From Eutreptiella sp. 'Long Island Sound 2002' (Eukaryota; Euglenozoa; Euglenophyceae; Eutreptiales; Eutreptiaceae): DNA of 64,000 nt. Position numbers and translations under genes: made by a program. Location: assembly GCA_964036045.1 (NCBI GenBank), contig OZ038385.1, positions 61,041,919 through 61,105,918 on the forward strand. Reading direction: 5' to 3'. This document shows, one piece after another, positions 47,807-59,652 of the stretch. The notes beneath the pieces are model-generated. The model worked only from the letters and a program-made list of their open reading frames with translations. It made no database searches and was not told the origin of the DNA. Numbering within the stretch: position 1 is the stretch's first letter; each line of letters begins with the position of its first letter.

Positions 47807-48957
47807 GAGGGGGGCTCCACGAGATGGGGAAGGGCAGTGTGCGGGCTGTGATCGCCTCCAAAGGGTATCTGTCGGACGACGAATTCAGATTGCACGATAT
47901 GCACATGCATGATCACGTTTTTATAACAAAGAAAGATGAGCATGTTGAGGAAATTTCAATGAAGCAATGATACATGATATTTTGCGGAGGGTGTGGAAAA
48001 GTACGGTTAAATGTATCCTTCGTCTTTCGTGCTTGGTCTGGCTTTTCCTTTGCTGGTGCGAAGCACCATCAAAAGAAAAGCCTTATTACGTTTTTAGCCA
48101 TTTTCGGGTCACTTTTCTATGTCGGAAACGGAGCCGGGCAGTGACAAACAAACGCAAAAACACTCCTTTGCCTTATGTTTAAGCTAGCAGCGCAAGGACA
48201 GGGAGGGTGCATTGGGCAAGATTAGCGATACAGGGTGCAAATAGCATAAAATTGACATATTCATACCTCGGGCCTATTGTATCGGATTCTGATGAAATCA
48301 AGGGCAATTTTGGTCAATTTGGGGTTGTTCTTTCCATTTTTGAGCTTGAAAAGGCGGCTGAGGGCGCTGAAAACCGTCAAATCGAAAAGCGGTGCTAAAA
48401 CAAAACGACGGCGGTTTCTCGATTGAACAGCAAGACGAGGCTTTTAGAATCATTTATAAATCTGGTCTTAGATCGAAATTCAGTGCATTGTCGCCCGATT
48501 TCACTTTGGACAGTCAAAATGAAAGATCGCAAATGCCGGCGACTGCAAAATGCACGCGTGCACAGCAAATAAATAATATGTCAAATAGATTTCTTGAGAT
48601 TTGGGGCCTGTGGTTTATATATAGTGTTGTTCGGCACCTCAACTTTGCTGGTGCACCTTTAAATCGCATCCCTAGCTTATATGGAATTAGTGGATGCTAG
48701 TAAAGAAGTTAAAACCTTGTAAAGGTCCTAACTTTGCAAAACAGCCATGATCAATGGAAACAAATATGACGGCGCGAATCAACTCTTTGAGGCGGTCATT
48801 TAGAGGGGCTGCATCGTCCACTTTTGGGATATGTTTCGTTTCGGCGCGCGGATCGTATATAATGGCATAAGGACTGCTTTTAGAGGGGGGCGGGGCCCCA
48901 TTCCCCGGCCCCCCAATTAAAAGCCCCCCATGGGGGGGGAGGTGAACAAGCGGGGGG
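47807..48957 (+). repeat. Satellite unit B, copy 2 (intact, 1,151 bp)
   Basis: Uninterrupted copy that preserves the empty integration site of the TIR element near 48,515 (GTCAAAATGAAAGATCG). It holds the short frame ending DEHVEEISMKQ at about 47,970 and TATATATAG near 48,616, and it switches to the A unit at GAACAAGCGGGGGG. Confidence 0.9.
48040..48082. other. Hairpin of satellite unit B, copy 2
   Basis: Identical 43-bp stem-loop to 45,668-45,710, conserved while the surrounding unit has diverged by scattered substitutions. Confidence 0.8.
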
Positions 48958-51900
48958 AAGTTGCACGAGGTGGGGTCGCACGGGTGCTCAGATGAGAATG
49001 GGGAGGACAAGGAGCACAAAGGCAAAAAGACCATTCAAAGGCGGAGAACGAGAAAACCATGAAAACACGGGGGCAACGGCGCCAGCGCCGGCCGCTAGGC
49101 TCCGTTTTTGTGGGCCAAGCCCCACAAAAACGTAGCCTAGCGGATGCTGCTTCGTGCCTCTTGCACAATATGGTTGCACCATTGGCAAAAAAGGCTTGCC
49201 AGAGGGGCAGCAAGTATACATGCCAAATATGGCGAAAAAAATGGCACAAAACTGCCAAAAAACGCGTAAAATTGACCGTAAATCAACAAAACCGCACCAG
49301 ATGTGGCCAATGAGGTTGCTTTTCTGACGTTTTGGCCCGAGCCGGTCATTTTAAGGGGCTACAACATGATGTAACTTCGCAAGTGAGAGGCAATACGGAA
49401 TTCAGCCATAAATTTTCGGAGACTGCCCGAAAAACTGCTTAAAACAGTCCTAATTCACCAAAACGACCATCGTCCGCCAAAAAGAAGAAAAGTCGCGTTC
49501 TTAGAATTCCATTGCGATCATTTTAAGGGGCTGCATTGCAGGGTTTTGAGAAGGGCTGTCTTCCAGGGGGGGGGGGGTCGCGTAACGTAGTAGTTGGTCA
49601 CTGCTTCTGGCGCGGGGTCAAGGGCCCCTCACACCCCGACCCCCACAGAAGCCAGCCCCCTGCGGGGGGGATTTGAACAAGCGGGGGAAAGATGCACGAG
49701 GTGGGGTCGCACGGATGCTCAGATGAGAACGGGGAGGACCAGGAGCACAAAGGCAAAAAGACCATTCAAAGGCGGAGAAGGAGAAACCCATGAAAACACG
49801 GGAGCAACGGCGCCAGCGCCGGCCGCTAGGCTCCGTTTTTGTGGGCCAAGCCCCACAAAAACGTAGCCTAGCGGGTGCTGCCTCTTGCCTCTTGCACAAT
49901 ATGGTTGCCCCGTTAGCAGAAAAGGTTTGCCAGATGGGCAGCAAGTAAGCTTATACATGCCAAATATGGCGAAAAAAATGGCAAAAAACTGCCAAAAAAC
50001 GCGTAAAATTGACCGTAAATCATCAAAAAGGTACCTGACTTGGCCAATTAGGTTGCTTTTCCGACGTTTTGGCCCGAGCCGGTCATTTTAAGGGGCTACA
50101 ACACAATGTAACTTCGCCAGCAAAAGCCAATACGGAATTCAGCCCCAAATTTTCGGAGACTGCCCGAAAAACTGCTTAAAACGGTCCTAATTCACAAAAA
50201 CGACCATCGTCGGCCAAAAAGAAGAAAAGTCGCGTTCTTAGAATTTCATTGCGATCATTTTAAGGGGCTGCATTGCAGGGTTTTGAGAAGGGCTGTCTTC
50301 CAGGGGGGGGGGGTGGCGTAACGTAGTAGTTGGTCACTGCTTCTGGCGCGGGGTCAGGGGCCCCCAACACCCCGACCCCCACAGAAGCCAGCCCCCTGCG
50401 GGGGGGATTTGAACAAGTGGGGGAAAGTTGCACGAGGTGGGGTCGCACGGGTGTTCAGATGAGAAAGGGGAGGACAAGGAACACAAAGGCAAAAGACCAT
50501 TCAAAGGCGGAGAAGGAGAAAACCATGAAAACACGGGAGCAACGGCGCCAGCGCCGGCCGCTAGGCTCCGTTTTTGTGGGCCAAGCCCCACAAAAACGTA
50601 GCCTAGCGGGAGCTGCCTCCTTCCTTTTGCGGAATATGGTTGCCCTATTGGCAGAAAAGGATTGCCAGATGGGCAGCAAGTATACATGCCAAATATGGCA
50701 AAAAAAAATGGCAGAAAACTGCCAAAAAACGCTCAAAATTGACCCTAAATCATCAAAACGGCACCAGATTTGGCCAATGAGGTTGCTTTTCTGACGTTTT
50801 GGCCCGAGCTGGTCATTTTAAGGGGCTACAACATGATGTAACTTTGCAAGCAGGAGCCAATACGGAATTCAGCCCCAAATTTTCGGAGACTGCCTGAAAA
50901 ACTGCTTAAAACGGTCCTAATTCACCAAAACGACCATCGTCGGCCAAAAATAAGATAAGTCGCATTCTTAGAATTCGATTGCGATCATTTTAAGGGGCTG
51001 CATTGCAGGGTTTTGAGAAGGGCTGTCTTCCAGGGGGGGGGGGTCGCGTAACGTAGTAGTTGGTCACTGCTTCTGGCGCGGGGTCAGGGGCCCCTCACAC
51101 CCCGACCCCCACAGAAGCCAGCCCCCTGCGGGGGGGATTTGAACAAGCGGGGGAAAGTTGCACGAGGTGGGGTCGCACGGATGCTCAGATGAGAACGGGG
51201 AGGACCAGGAGCACAAAGGCAAAAAGACCATTCAAAGGCGGAGAAGGAGAAAACCATGAAAACACGGGAGCAACGGCGCCAGCGCCGGCCGCTAGGCTCC
51301 GTTTTTGTGGGCCAAGCCCCACAAAAACGTAGCCTACCGGGTGCTGCCTCTTGCCTCTTGCACAATATGGTTGCCCCGTTGGCAGAAAAGGTTTGCCAGA
51401 TGGGCAGCAAGTATACATGCCAAATATGGCGAAAAAAATGGCAAAAAACTGCCAAAAAACGCACAAAATTCACCGTAAATCATCAAAAAGGCACCTGACT
51501 TGGCCAATTAGGTTGCTTTTCTGACATTTTTGCCCGAGCCGGTCATTTTAAGGGGCTACAACATGATGTAACTTGGCAAGCAAGAGCCAATACAAAATTC
51601 AGCCCCAAATTTTCAGAGACTGCCCGAAAAGCTGCTAAAAACGGTCCTAATTCACCGAAACGACCATCATCGGCCAAAAAGAAGAAAAGTCGCGTTCTTA
51701 GAATTCCATTGCGATCATTTTAAGGGGCTGCATTGCGGGGTTTTGAGAAGGGCTGTCTTCCAGGGGGGGGGGGTGGCGTAACGTAGTAGTTGGTCACTGC
51801 TTCTGGCGCGGGGTCAGGGGCCCCCAACACCCCGACCCCCACAGAAGCCAGCCCCCTGCGGGGGGGATTTGAACAAGCGGGGGAAAGTTGCACGAGGTGG

Positions 51901-54900
51901 GGTCGCACGGGTTCTCAAATGAGAACGGGGAGGACAAGGAGCACAAAGGCAAAAAGACCATTCAAAGGCGGAGAAGGAGAAAACCATGAAAACACGGGAG
52001 CAACGGCGCCAGCGCCGGCCGCTAGGCTCCGCTTTTGTGGGCCAAGCCCCACAAAAACGGAGCCTAGCGGGTGCTGCCTTCTGCCTCTTGCATAATATGG
52101 TTGCCCCGTCCGCGGAAAAGGCTTGCCAGATGGGCAGCAAGTATACATGCCAAATATGGCGAAAAATATGGCAAAAAACTGCCAAAAAATGCTCAAAATT
52201 GACCGTAAATCATTCAAACGGCACCAGATTTGGCCAATGAGGTTGCTTTTCCGACGTTTTGGCCCGAGCCGGTCATTTTAAGGGGCTACAACATGCTCCA
52301 ACTTCGCAAGCAAGAGCCAATACGGAATTCAGCCCAAATTTCCGGAGACTGCCCCAAAAACTACTTAAAACCGTCCTAATTCACCAAAACGAACATCATC
52401 GGCCAAAAAGAAGAAAAGTCGCATTCTTAGAATTCGACTGCGATCATTTTAAGGGGCTGCATTGCAGGGTTTTGAGAAGGGCTGTCTTCCAAGGGGGGGG
52501 GGTCGCGTAAAGTAGTAGTTGGTCACTGCTTCTGGCGCGGGGTCAGGGGCCCCCAACACCCCGACCCCCACAGAAGCCAGCCCCCTGCGGGGGGGAATTG
52601 AACAAGCGGGGGGAAATTGCACGAGATGGGGTCGCACGGGTGCTCAGATGAGAACGGGGAGGACAAGGAGCACAAAGGCAAAAAGACCATTCAAAGGCGG
52701 AGAAGGAGAAAACCATGAAAATACGAGAGCAACGGCGCCAGCGCCGGCCGCTAGGCTCCGTTTTTGTGGGCCCAAGCCCCACAAAAACGTAGCCTAGCGG
52801 GAGCTGCCTCCTGCCTTTTGCACAATATGGTTGCCCTATTGGCAGAAAAGGGTTGCCAGATGGGCAGCAAGTATACATGCCAAATATGGCAAAAAACTGC
52901 CAAAAAACGCACAAAATTGACCGTAAATCGTCAAAACGGCACCAGATTGGGCCAATGAGGTTGCTTTTCTGACATTTTGGCCCGAGCGGGTCATTTTAAG
53001 GGGCTACAACATGATGTAACTTCGCAAGCAAGAGCCAATTGGGAATTCAGCCCCATATTTCCGGAGACTGCCCGAAAAACTGCTTAAAACAGTCCTAATT
53101 CACCAAAACGACCATCGTCGGCCAAAAAGAAGACAAGTCGCATTCTTAGAATTCCATTGCGATCATTTTAAGGGGCTGCATTGCGGGGTTTTGAGAAGGG
53201 CTGTCTTCCAGGGGGGGGGGGGTCGCGTAACGTGGTAGTTGGTCACTGCTTCTGGCGCGGGGTCAGGGGCCCCCAACACCCCGACCCCCACAGAAGCCAG
53301 CCCCCTGCGGGGGGGATTTGAACAAGCGGGTGAAAGATGCACGAGGTGGGGTCGCACGGATGCTCAGATGGGAACGGGGAGGACCAGGAGCACAAAGGCA
53401 AAAAGACCATTCAAAGGCGGAGAAGGAGAAAACCATGAAAACACGGGAGCAACGGCGCCAGCGCCGGCCGCTAGGCTCCGTTTTTGTGGGCCAAGCCCCA
53501 CAAAAACGTAGCCTAGCGGGTGCTGCCTCTTGCCTCTTGCACAATATGGTTGCCCCGTTAGCAGAAAAGGTTTGCCAGATGGGCAGCAAGTATACATGCC
53601 AAATATGGCGAAAAAAATGGCAAAAAACTGCCTAAAAACGCGTAAAATTGACCGTAAATCATCAAAAAGGTACCCGACTTGGCCAATTAGGTTGCTTTTC
53701 CGACGTTTTGGCCCGAGCCGGTCATTTTAAGGGGCTACAACATGATGTAACTTCGCAAGCAAGAGCCAATACGGAATTCAGCCCCAAATTTTCGGAGACT
53801 GCCCGAAAAACTGCTTAAAACAGTCCTAATTCACCAAAACGACCATCGTCGGCCAAAAAGAAGAAAAAGCGCGTTCTTAGAATTTGATTGCGATCATTTT
53901 AAGGGGCTGCATTGCAGGGTTTTGAGAAGGGCTGTCTTCCAGGGGGGGGGGGTCGCGTAACGTAGTAGTTGGTCACTGCTTCTGGCGCGGGGTCAGGGGC
54001 CCCCAACACCCCGACCCCCACAGAAGCCAGCCCCCTGCGGGGGGGAATTGAACAAGCGGGGGAAAGATGCACGAGGTGGGGTCGCACGGATGCTCAGATG
54101 AGAACGGGGAGGACCAGGAGCACAAAGGCAAAAAGACCATTCAAAGGCGGAGAAGGAGAAAACCATGAAAACACGGGAGCAACGGCGCCAGCGCCGGCCG
54201 CTAGGCTCCGTTTTTGTGGGCCAAGCCCCACAAAAACGTAGCCTAGCGGGTGCTGCCTCTTGCCTCTTGCACAATATGGTTGCCCCGTTGGCAGAAAAGG
54301 TTTGCCAGATGGGCAGCAAGTATACATGCCAAATATGGCGAAAAAAATGGCAAAAAGCTGCCAAAAAACGCACAAAATTCACCGTAAATCATCAAAAAGG
54401 CACCTGACTTGGCCAATTAGGTTGCTTTTCTGACATTTTGGCCCGAGCCGGTCATTTTAAGGGGCTACAACATGATGTAACTTGGCAAGCAAGAGCCAAT
54501 ACAAAATTCAGCCCCAAATTTTCAGAGACTGCCCGAAAAGCTGCTAAAAACGGTCCTAATTCACCGAAACGACCATCATCGGCCAAAAAGAAGAAAAGTC
54601 GCGTTCTTAGAATTCCATTGCGATCATTTTAAGGGGCTGCATTGCAGGGTTTTGAGAAGGGCTGTCTTTCAGGGGGGGGGGGTCGCGTAACGTAGTAGTT
54701 GGTCACTGCTTCTGGCGCGTGGTCAGGGGCCCCCAACACCCCGACCCCCACAGAAGCCAGCCCCCTGCGGGGGGGATTTGAACAAGCGGGGGAAAGATGC
54801 ACGAGGTGGGGTCGCACGGATGCTCAGATGAGAACGGGGAGGACCAGGAGCACAAAGGCAAAAAGACCATTCAAAGGCGGAGAAGGAGAAAACCATGAAA

Positions 54901-56249
54901 ACACGGGAGCAACGGCGCCAGCGCCGGCCGCTAGGCTCCGTTTTTGTGGGCCAAGCCCCACAAAAATGTAGCCTAGCGGGTGCTGCCTCTTGCCTCTTGC
55001 ACAATATGGTTGCCCCGTTGGCAGAAAAGGTTTGCCAGATAGGCAGCAAGTATACATGCCAAATATGGCGAAAAAAATGGCAAAAAACTGCCAAAAAACG
55101 CACAAAATTCACCGTAAATCATCAAAAAGGCAACTGACTTGGCCAATTAGGTTGCTTTTCTGACATTTTGGCCCGAGCCGGTCATTTTAAGGGGCTACAA
55201 CATGATGTAACTTGGCAAGCAAGAGCCAATACAAAATTCAGCCCCAAATTTTCAGAGACTGCCCGAAAAGCTGCTAAAAACGGTCCTAATTCACGGAAAC
55301 GACCATCATCGGCCAAAAAGAAGAAAAGTCGCATTCTTAGAATTCCATTGCGATCATTTTAAGGGGCTGCATTGCAGGGTTTTGAGAAGGGCTGTCTTTC
55401 AGGGGGGGGGGGTCGCGTAACGTAGTAGTTGGTCACTGCTTCTGGCGCGGGGTCAGGGGCCCCCAACACCCCGACCCCCACAGAAGCCAGCCCCCTGCGG
55501 GGGGGAATTGAACAAGTGGGGGAAAGTTGCACGAGTTGGGGTCGCACAGGTGTTCAGATGAGACCGGGGAGGACAAGAACACAAAGGCAAAAAGACCATT
55601 CAAAGGCGGAGAAGGTGAAAACCATGAAAACACGGGATCAACGGCGCCAGCGCCGGCCGCTAGGCTCCGTTTTTGTGGGCCAAGCCCCACAAAAACGGGG
55701 CCTAGCCAGTGCTGCGTCCTGCTTCTTGCCCCATATGGTTGCCCCATCGGCGGAAAAGGCTTGCCAGATGGGCAGCAAGTATACATGCCAAATATGGCGA
55801 AAAATGTGGCAAAAAACTGCCAAAAAACGTGCAAAATTAACCGTAAATCACCAAAGTGGCACCAAATTTGGCCACCGAGGTTGCTTTTCCGACGTTTTGG
55901 CCTAATCTGGTCAATTTAAGGGGCTACAACATGGTGCAACTTCGCAAGCAGGAGCAAATACCAAATTCAGCCCCATATTTGCGGAGACTGCCCGAAAAAC
56001 AGCTTAAAACGATCCTAATTCACCAAAACGACTATCATCGGCCAAAAAGGAAAAAAGTCGCGTTCTCGGAAATCGATTGCAATCATTTTAAGGGGCTGCA
56101 TTGCAGGGTTTTGAGAAGGGCTGTCTTCCAGGGGGGGGGGGTCGCGTAACGTAGTAGATGGTCACTGCTTCTGGCGCGGGGTCAGCGGCCCCCAACACCC
56201 CGACCCTCACAGAAGCCAGCCCCCTGCGGGGGGGATTTGAACAAGCGGG
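48958..56249 (+). repeat. Satellite unit A, ten tandem copies of ~730 bp
   Basis: The landmark GGGGCTGCATTGC occurs at 49,527; 50,264; 50,994; 51,724; 52,453; 53,172; 53,903; 54,633; 55,363; 56,092, giving periods of 719-737 bp. Each unit contains a G-run of about 10, a hairpin CTTCTG...GGGGCCCC...CAGAAG, the junction GAACAAGCGGGGG, and a 52-bp stem-loop beginning CCGCTAGGCTCCG. Copies are highly similar, indicating recent amplification or homogenisation. Frames of 60-158 residues recur in every unit on both strands but are by-products of the repeat. Confidence 0.95.
49092..49143. other. 52-bp stem-loop of satellite unit A (first of ten)
   Basis: CCGCTAGGCTCCGTTTTTG pairs with CAAAAACGTAGCCTAGCGG around GGGCCAAGCCC-type sequence, 22 of 23 pairs in most copies. 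In the copy near 52,020 the partner reads CGGAGCC, restoring a perfect stem at the usual mismatch. The last copy (near 55,690) is the most degenerate. Confidence 0.8.
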
Positions 56250-56981
56250 GGAGGGGCTCCACGAGATGGGGAAGGGCAGTGTGCGGGCTGCGATCGCCTC
56301 TGAAGGGTATCTGTCGGATGTGGAAGTCAGATTGCACAATGTGCACATGCATGATCAAGTATTTATGACAGAGAACGATGAGCATGTTGAAGAAATTTCA
56401 ATGAAGCAATGATACACGATATGTTGTGGAGGGTGTGGAAAAGTAGGATTAAATGAATCCTTCGTCTTTCGTGCTTGGTCTGGCTTTTCCTTTGCTGGTG
56501 CGAAGCACCATCAAAAGAAAAGCCTTATTATGGTTTTTAGCCATTTTCGGGTCACCTTTCTATGTCAGAAATGGAGCCGGGCGGTGACAAACAAAGGCAA
56601 AAACACTCCTTTGCCTTGTGTTTCAGCTAGCAGCGCAAAGACAGGGAGGGTGCATTTGGCAAGATTAGCGACACAGAGTGCAAATAGCATAAAATTGACA
56701 TATTCATAACTCGGGCCTATTGTATCAGATTCTGACGAAACTTAGGGCAATTTTGGTCAATTTGGGGGTGCTCTTTTCATTTTTGAGCTGAAAAAGGCGG
56801 CTGTGTGCGCTGAAAATCGTCGAATCAAAAAGCGGTGCTAAAACAAAATGACAGCGCTTTTTTAATAATACAACAAGACGCAGCTTTCAGAATCATTCCC
56901 AAATCTGGTCTTAGATCGAAATTTCGTGCACTGTAGCCCGATTTCACTTTGGACAGTCAAAATGAAAGATCGCAAATGCCG
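56250..56981 (+). repeat. Satellite unit B, copy 3 (truncated by a TIR element end)
   Basis: Follows the last A unit at GAACAAGCGGGGGAGGGGCTCC. It keeps the short frame (stop at 56,412) and the hairpin, and breaks off after CGCAAATGCCG where the TIR end begins; the expected continuation GCGACTGC is missing from the window. Confidence 0.9.
56482..56524. other. Hairpin of satellite unit B, copy 3
   Basis: Third identical copy of the 43-bp GGCTTTTC...GAAAAGCC stem-loop. Confidence 0.8.
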
Positions 56982-57253
56982 CGCAAGTGTTATCCGGAGA
57001 AATGCGTTTTTCTCCGGATAACCCTTATCCGGAGAAATTTGGCGCCGCAGCCAGATTTGGGTCAATTTCAGCCCATTATAGGACAGTACATTACATTTTA
57101 CATTTTTCTACATTTGGATTATTATTACTGTTATTATTCTCTGGTGCATCTGTTAAATTTCAGATGTTAAATTTGTCAAAATTTGTCTCCTTAGCCTTTA
57201 AATTTCAGATTTTACATTTGTCAAAATGTGTCTCCTTAGCCTGTTGTTGCGAA

Positions 57254-57529
57254 ATGCAAGCCCATAGCACCATGAGGGGCAAAAGGCCCAAAATTATTGA
57301 TGTTGATTTGCTGAGTGATGTATCATTCCCAAAATGCCACTCACCTAAATCCCCAAGAATCAAAGAAGAACAACTTGATGACATTGAAGAGATGCAAGTA
57401 GAAGCACAAGTAGAAGAAGATGTCATGGGATTGTCGGATGCAGAGTCCGATGAACGGTCCAAACGGATTGGAAAAACTCCACGGTGGCGCCAAGTTACCC
57501 CCCCGGTACTTCTGGCAACCCGGTTCTAA
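57254..57529 (+). CDS. N-terminal part of TIR-element protein (truncated)
   Basis: A 91-residue frame starting MQAHSTMRGKRPKIIDVD, with a basic RGKRPK patch, then SPKSPRIKEEQLDDIEEM and a long acidic region. The last 25 residues come from the 200-bp internal repeat unit and end at TAA, so the protein is probably truncated or spliced out of before this point. The start and first 24 residues are identical in the 1.2-kb element on the opposite strand, which shows it is part of the family. No domain is recognised; a KxEE-type site within acidic sequence would suit a nuclear protein. Confidence 0.5.
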   Translation: MQAHSTMRGKRPKIIDVDLLSDVSFPKCHSPKSPRIKEEQLDDIEEMQVEAQVEEDVMGLSDAESDERSKRIGKTPRWRQVTPPVLLATRF

Positions 57530-58507
57530 AAAAAATTTTTGTGTCATTTTTTTGACCAACCTCCAACCCATGATGGTCCGACCGCTCCAAGCCGGTGTGA
57601 GTTTTGGGTCATATGTGAGTTGCGTAGTTTGTTTTTGATTGACGAGGCCACACACAGCATTTGGCGGTGGAATGTGATTTGGATTGAAATGACCAAGATA
57701 GCATCAACCGTCAATTTACCTTGAATGTCAAGGTAGCAACTATGCCAGGGAATAATTGGAGGGAAAGAAACACTTTTTGTTCTCTTTTTAGGTCATATGA
57801 AATATGTTCCTGAGTAGAGGAGCCGAGAGGTCTGTTTACGAGTGCATTGTAGTTGGGATCAAGGTTACAATGTGAGCATCTACAATCAATTCAGCTGGAA
57901 TTGCAAAGTGGTAACTGCACTACGAAAGAGTTGGATGCTAGTAGTGCTTTCTTCCAAGACATATGCAATGTGATGAGTCAGGTTTTGAGGTGAGCAGCCA
58001 CAAGGTATGTGTTGTGGTTGATTGTGGGTCAGATTGAGATGACAATGGTGCGATCTAGCAACATTTTAGGTTGAGTTTCAAAGTGGCAACTGCACGATGC
58101 AGGTTGGGGAGAGCCTGTGGGATGAGTTTAGTCTGTGAGCTGCAACAAGCTGCTGTATGTACGTATGTGCCTACTACTTCTCAAAGTTGTCAATCATTCC
58201 AGATTACATTATTTTTACATTTTGTTTACACTGAAGATTGGGACACATAGGTATAGTCTCTCTCTTTATCAGTCAAATCGCATCCAATTTGCCAGTTTGG
58301 TTGCCTCGTCGGCAATTATCCGCCGCGGCTTGAATCTGCAGGTCTGAAATTTGACGCGCGTGCTCGTATCCACAGTATCTGCCGGTACCGGGGGAGCTAG
58401 GTGGGTATCCTAAAAGTGGTGGAAGGAAAAACCCTCATATGGGTATATCTTGGTGACCCAAAAAGCTCATATGGGTATATTTTGGGGAGGATGGGGGAGG
58501 GGTTTTG
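57530..58507. other. Spacer inside the candidate long element
   Basis: AT-richer sequence with no recognised exon. Confidence 0.4.
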
Positions 58508-58792
58508 TGACTTGACTCGGACCTCAGCAGTGGCAAACCCAACCTCACACAGGCAAACCCTTTACGCCGGTTTACGCAGTTTATGCAGTTTATGCAGACC
58601 GAACAGTTTATGCAGTTTATGCGGTTCGTTTTAGTTTACCAGAAGACCGGTCCAGACCGGTCCACACCGGTCCTTGGACAAAGCGCGTAAAACGATCTAA
58701 ACGGGCCGGTCCGATCATTTCGAGCAGTTTATGCAGTTTGACTTGACTTGGACCTCAGCAGTGGCAAACCCAACCTCACACAGGCAAACCCT
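58508..58792. repeat. 54-bp direct repeat with GCAGTTTATG tandem between
   Basis: Copies at 58,508-58,561 and 58,739-58,792 (TGACTTGACT..GGACCTCAG to CAGGCAAACCCT). Between them are at least five 10-bp GCAGTTTATG words and CCGGTCCA-type repeats. It looks like a local duplication just downstream of the minus-strand gene. Confidence 0.85.
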
Positions 58793-58836
58793 GAAGGCAT
58801 GGAACATAAAACTCAGACATGAAATGTGAAATGTCC

Positions 58837-59652
58837 TTAGTTCTTCGACACTTGAGCCCGCCACTCCAAAAGCTGCTTACACCGATGCAACTCAGCTGGC
58901 GAAAGTTGTTCACCACATGCAGTCCGAGCATACAACTGAGCCAAGTGAGTATCAACCTGCTGAATCATCAAAAGCATATCACCGGCAACTTGAGGAGGAG
59001 ATGGTAGGGGTTGAGTGGCTTGTTGGGCAACCGGTTGTGTCATATCTTGCACCTCTGCTGGGGTAGCTTGCTGTGCCTGTTTCTTGTTCCGATAATCATG
59101 GTGGTTCTTGAGTGCTACACGATCACGTGGATTCAAGTCATACTGCAAACCCTCAAACCAACCATCCGCCTTGAGAACATTGTTCCATAGAAGTGTCATG
59201 GCAGGAAAATCTACCGAGTCACCTTTGGGAAAGCGAGGAGCAAGGATAGAAAACAATGCCTTCTCGGAATCATTGCACTTGAGGCGTGTGACACATTGCT
59301 TCTTGGAATGCAAATATTCGGTGGCACTCACCTTGTTTTTTGCTTTCTTAGCATTGGCCTCTGCCTTCTCCTCTGCTGAAAGAGTGTTGTGAGGACGTTT
59401 TTGAGGGAGATTAACCTCTATCTCACCATCATTCTCATCCACAATGGCCTCCATATTAGCCGGATGAACACCTCCCAATGCATCACGCACAAGTGTGTAT
59501 TCGTCATATTCCTTCACAAATTGCGAGGTTTGGTACTGCGGCCGTTGCATTGCCTCGGTTCCTACCCGTTGTTGCTTGATGGGCTCATCATCATCCGAGG
59601 ACTCATACTCCACTTCTTCCTCAATGACTCCTTGACCTCCTGGGCCCTCCAT
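58837..59652 (-). CDS. Hypothetical 271-residue acidic/basic protein
   Basis: An intact frame from ATG at 59,652 to TAA. The N-terminus is acidic (EEEVEYESSDDDE). An Ala/Lys-rich helical stretch (SAEEKAEANAKKAKNK) is followed by a globular core with FPAMTLLWNNVLKADGWFEGL and DLNPRDRVALKNHHDYRNKKQ, then a Gln/Pro linker and a C-terminal helical segment (MLLMIQQVDTHLAQLYARTACG), possibly a coiled-coil oligomerisation helix. The core has the look of a DNA-binding or capsid-like helical domain, but I do not recognise a family. It lies between the two TIR ends and is probably an element gene (accessory or ORF1-type). Unlike nearby frames it has no stops. Confidence 0.6.
   Translation of the reverse strand: MEGPGGQGVIEEEVEYESSDDDEPIKQQRVGTEAMQRPQYQTSQFVKEYDEYTLVRDALGGVHPANMEAIVDENDGEIEVNLPQKRPHNTLSAEEKAEANAKKAKNKVSATEYLHSKKQCVTRLKCNDSEKALFSILAPRFPKGDSVDFPAMTLLWNNVLKADGWFEGLQYDLNPRDRVALKNHHDYRNKKQAQQATPAEVQDMTQPVAQQATQPLPSPPQVAGDMLLMIQQVDTHLAQLYARTACGEQLSPAELHRCKQLLEWRAQVSKN

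Noticed and set aside
48958-56249. Recurring open frames of 60-158 residues in each A unit on both strands
   Set aside because: They follow the repeat period, overlap each other on both strands, include hairpin arms, and have no domain; frames shift between copies.
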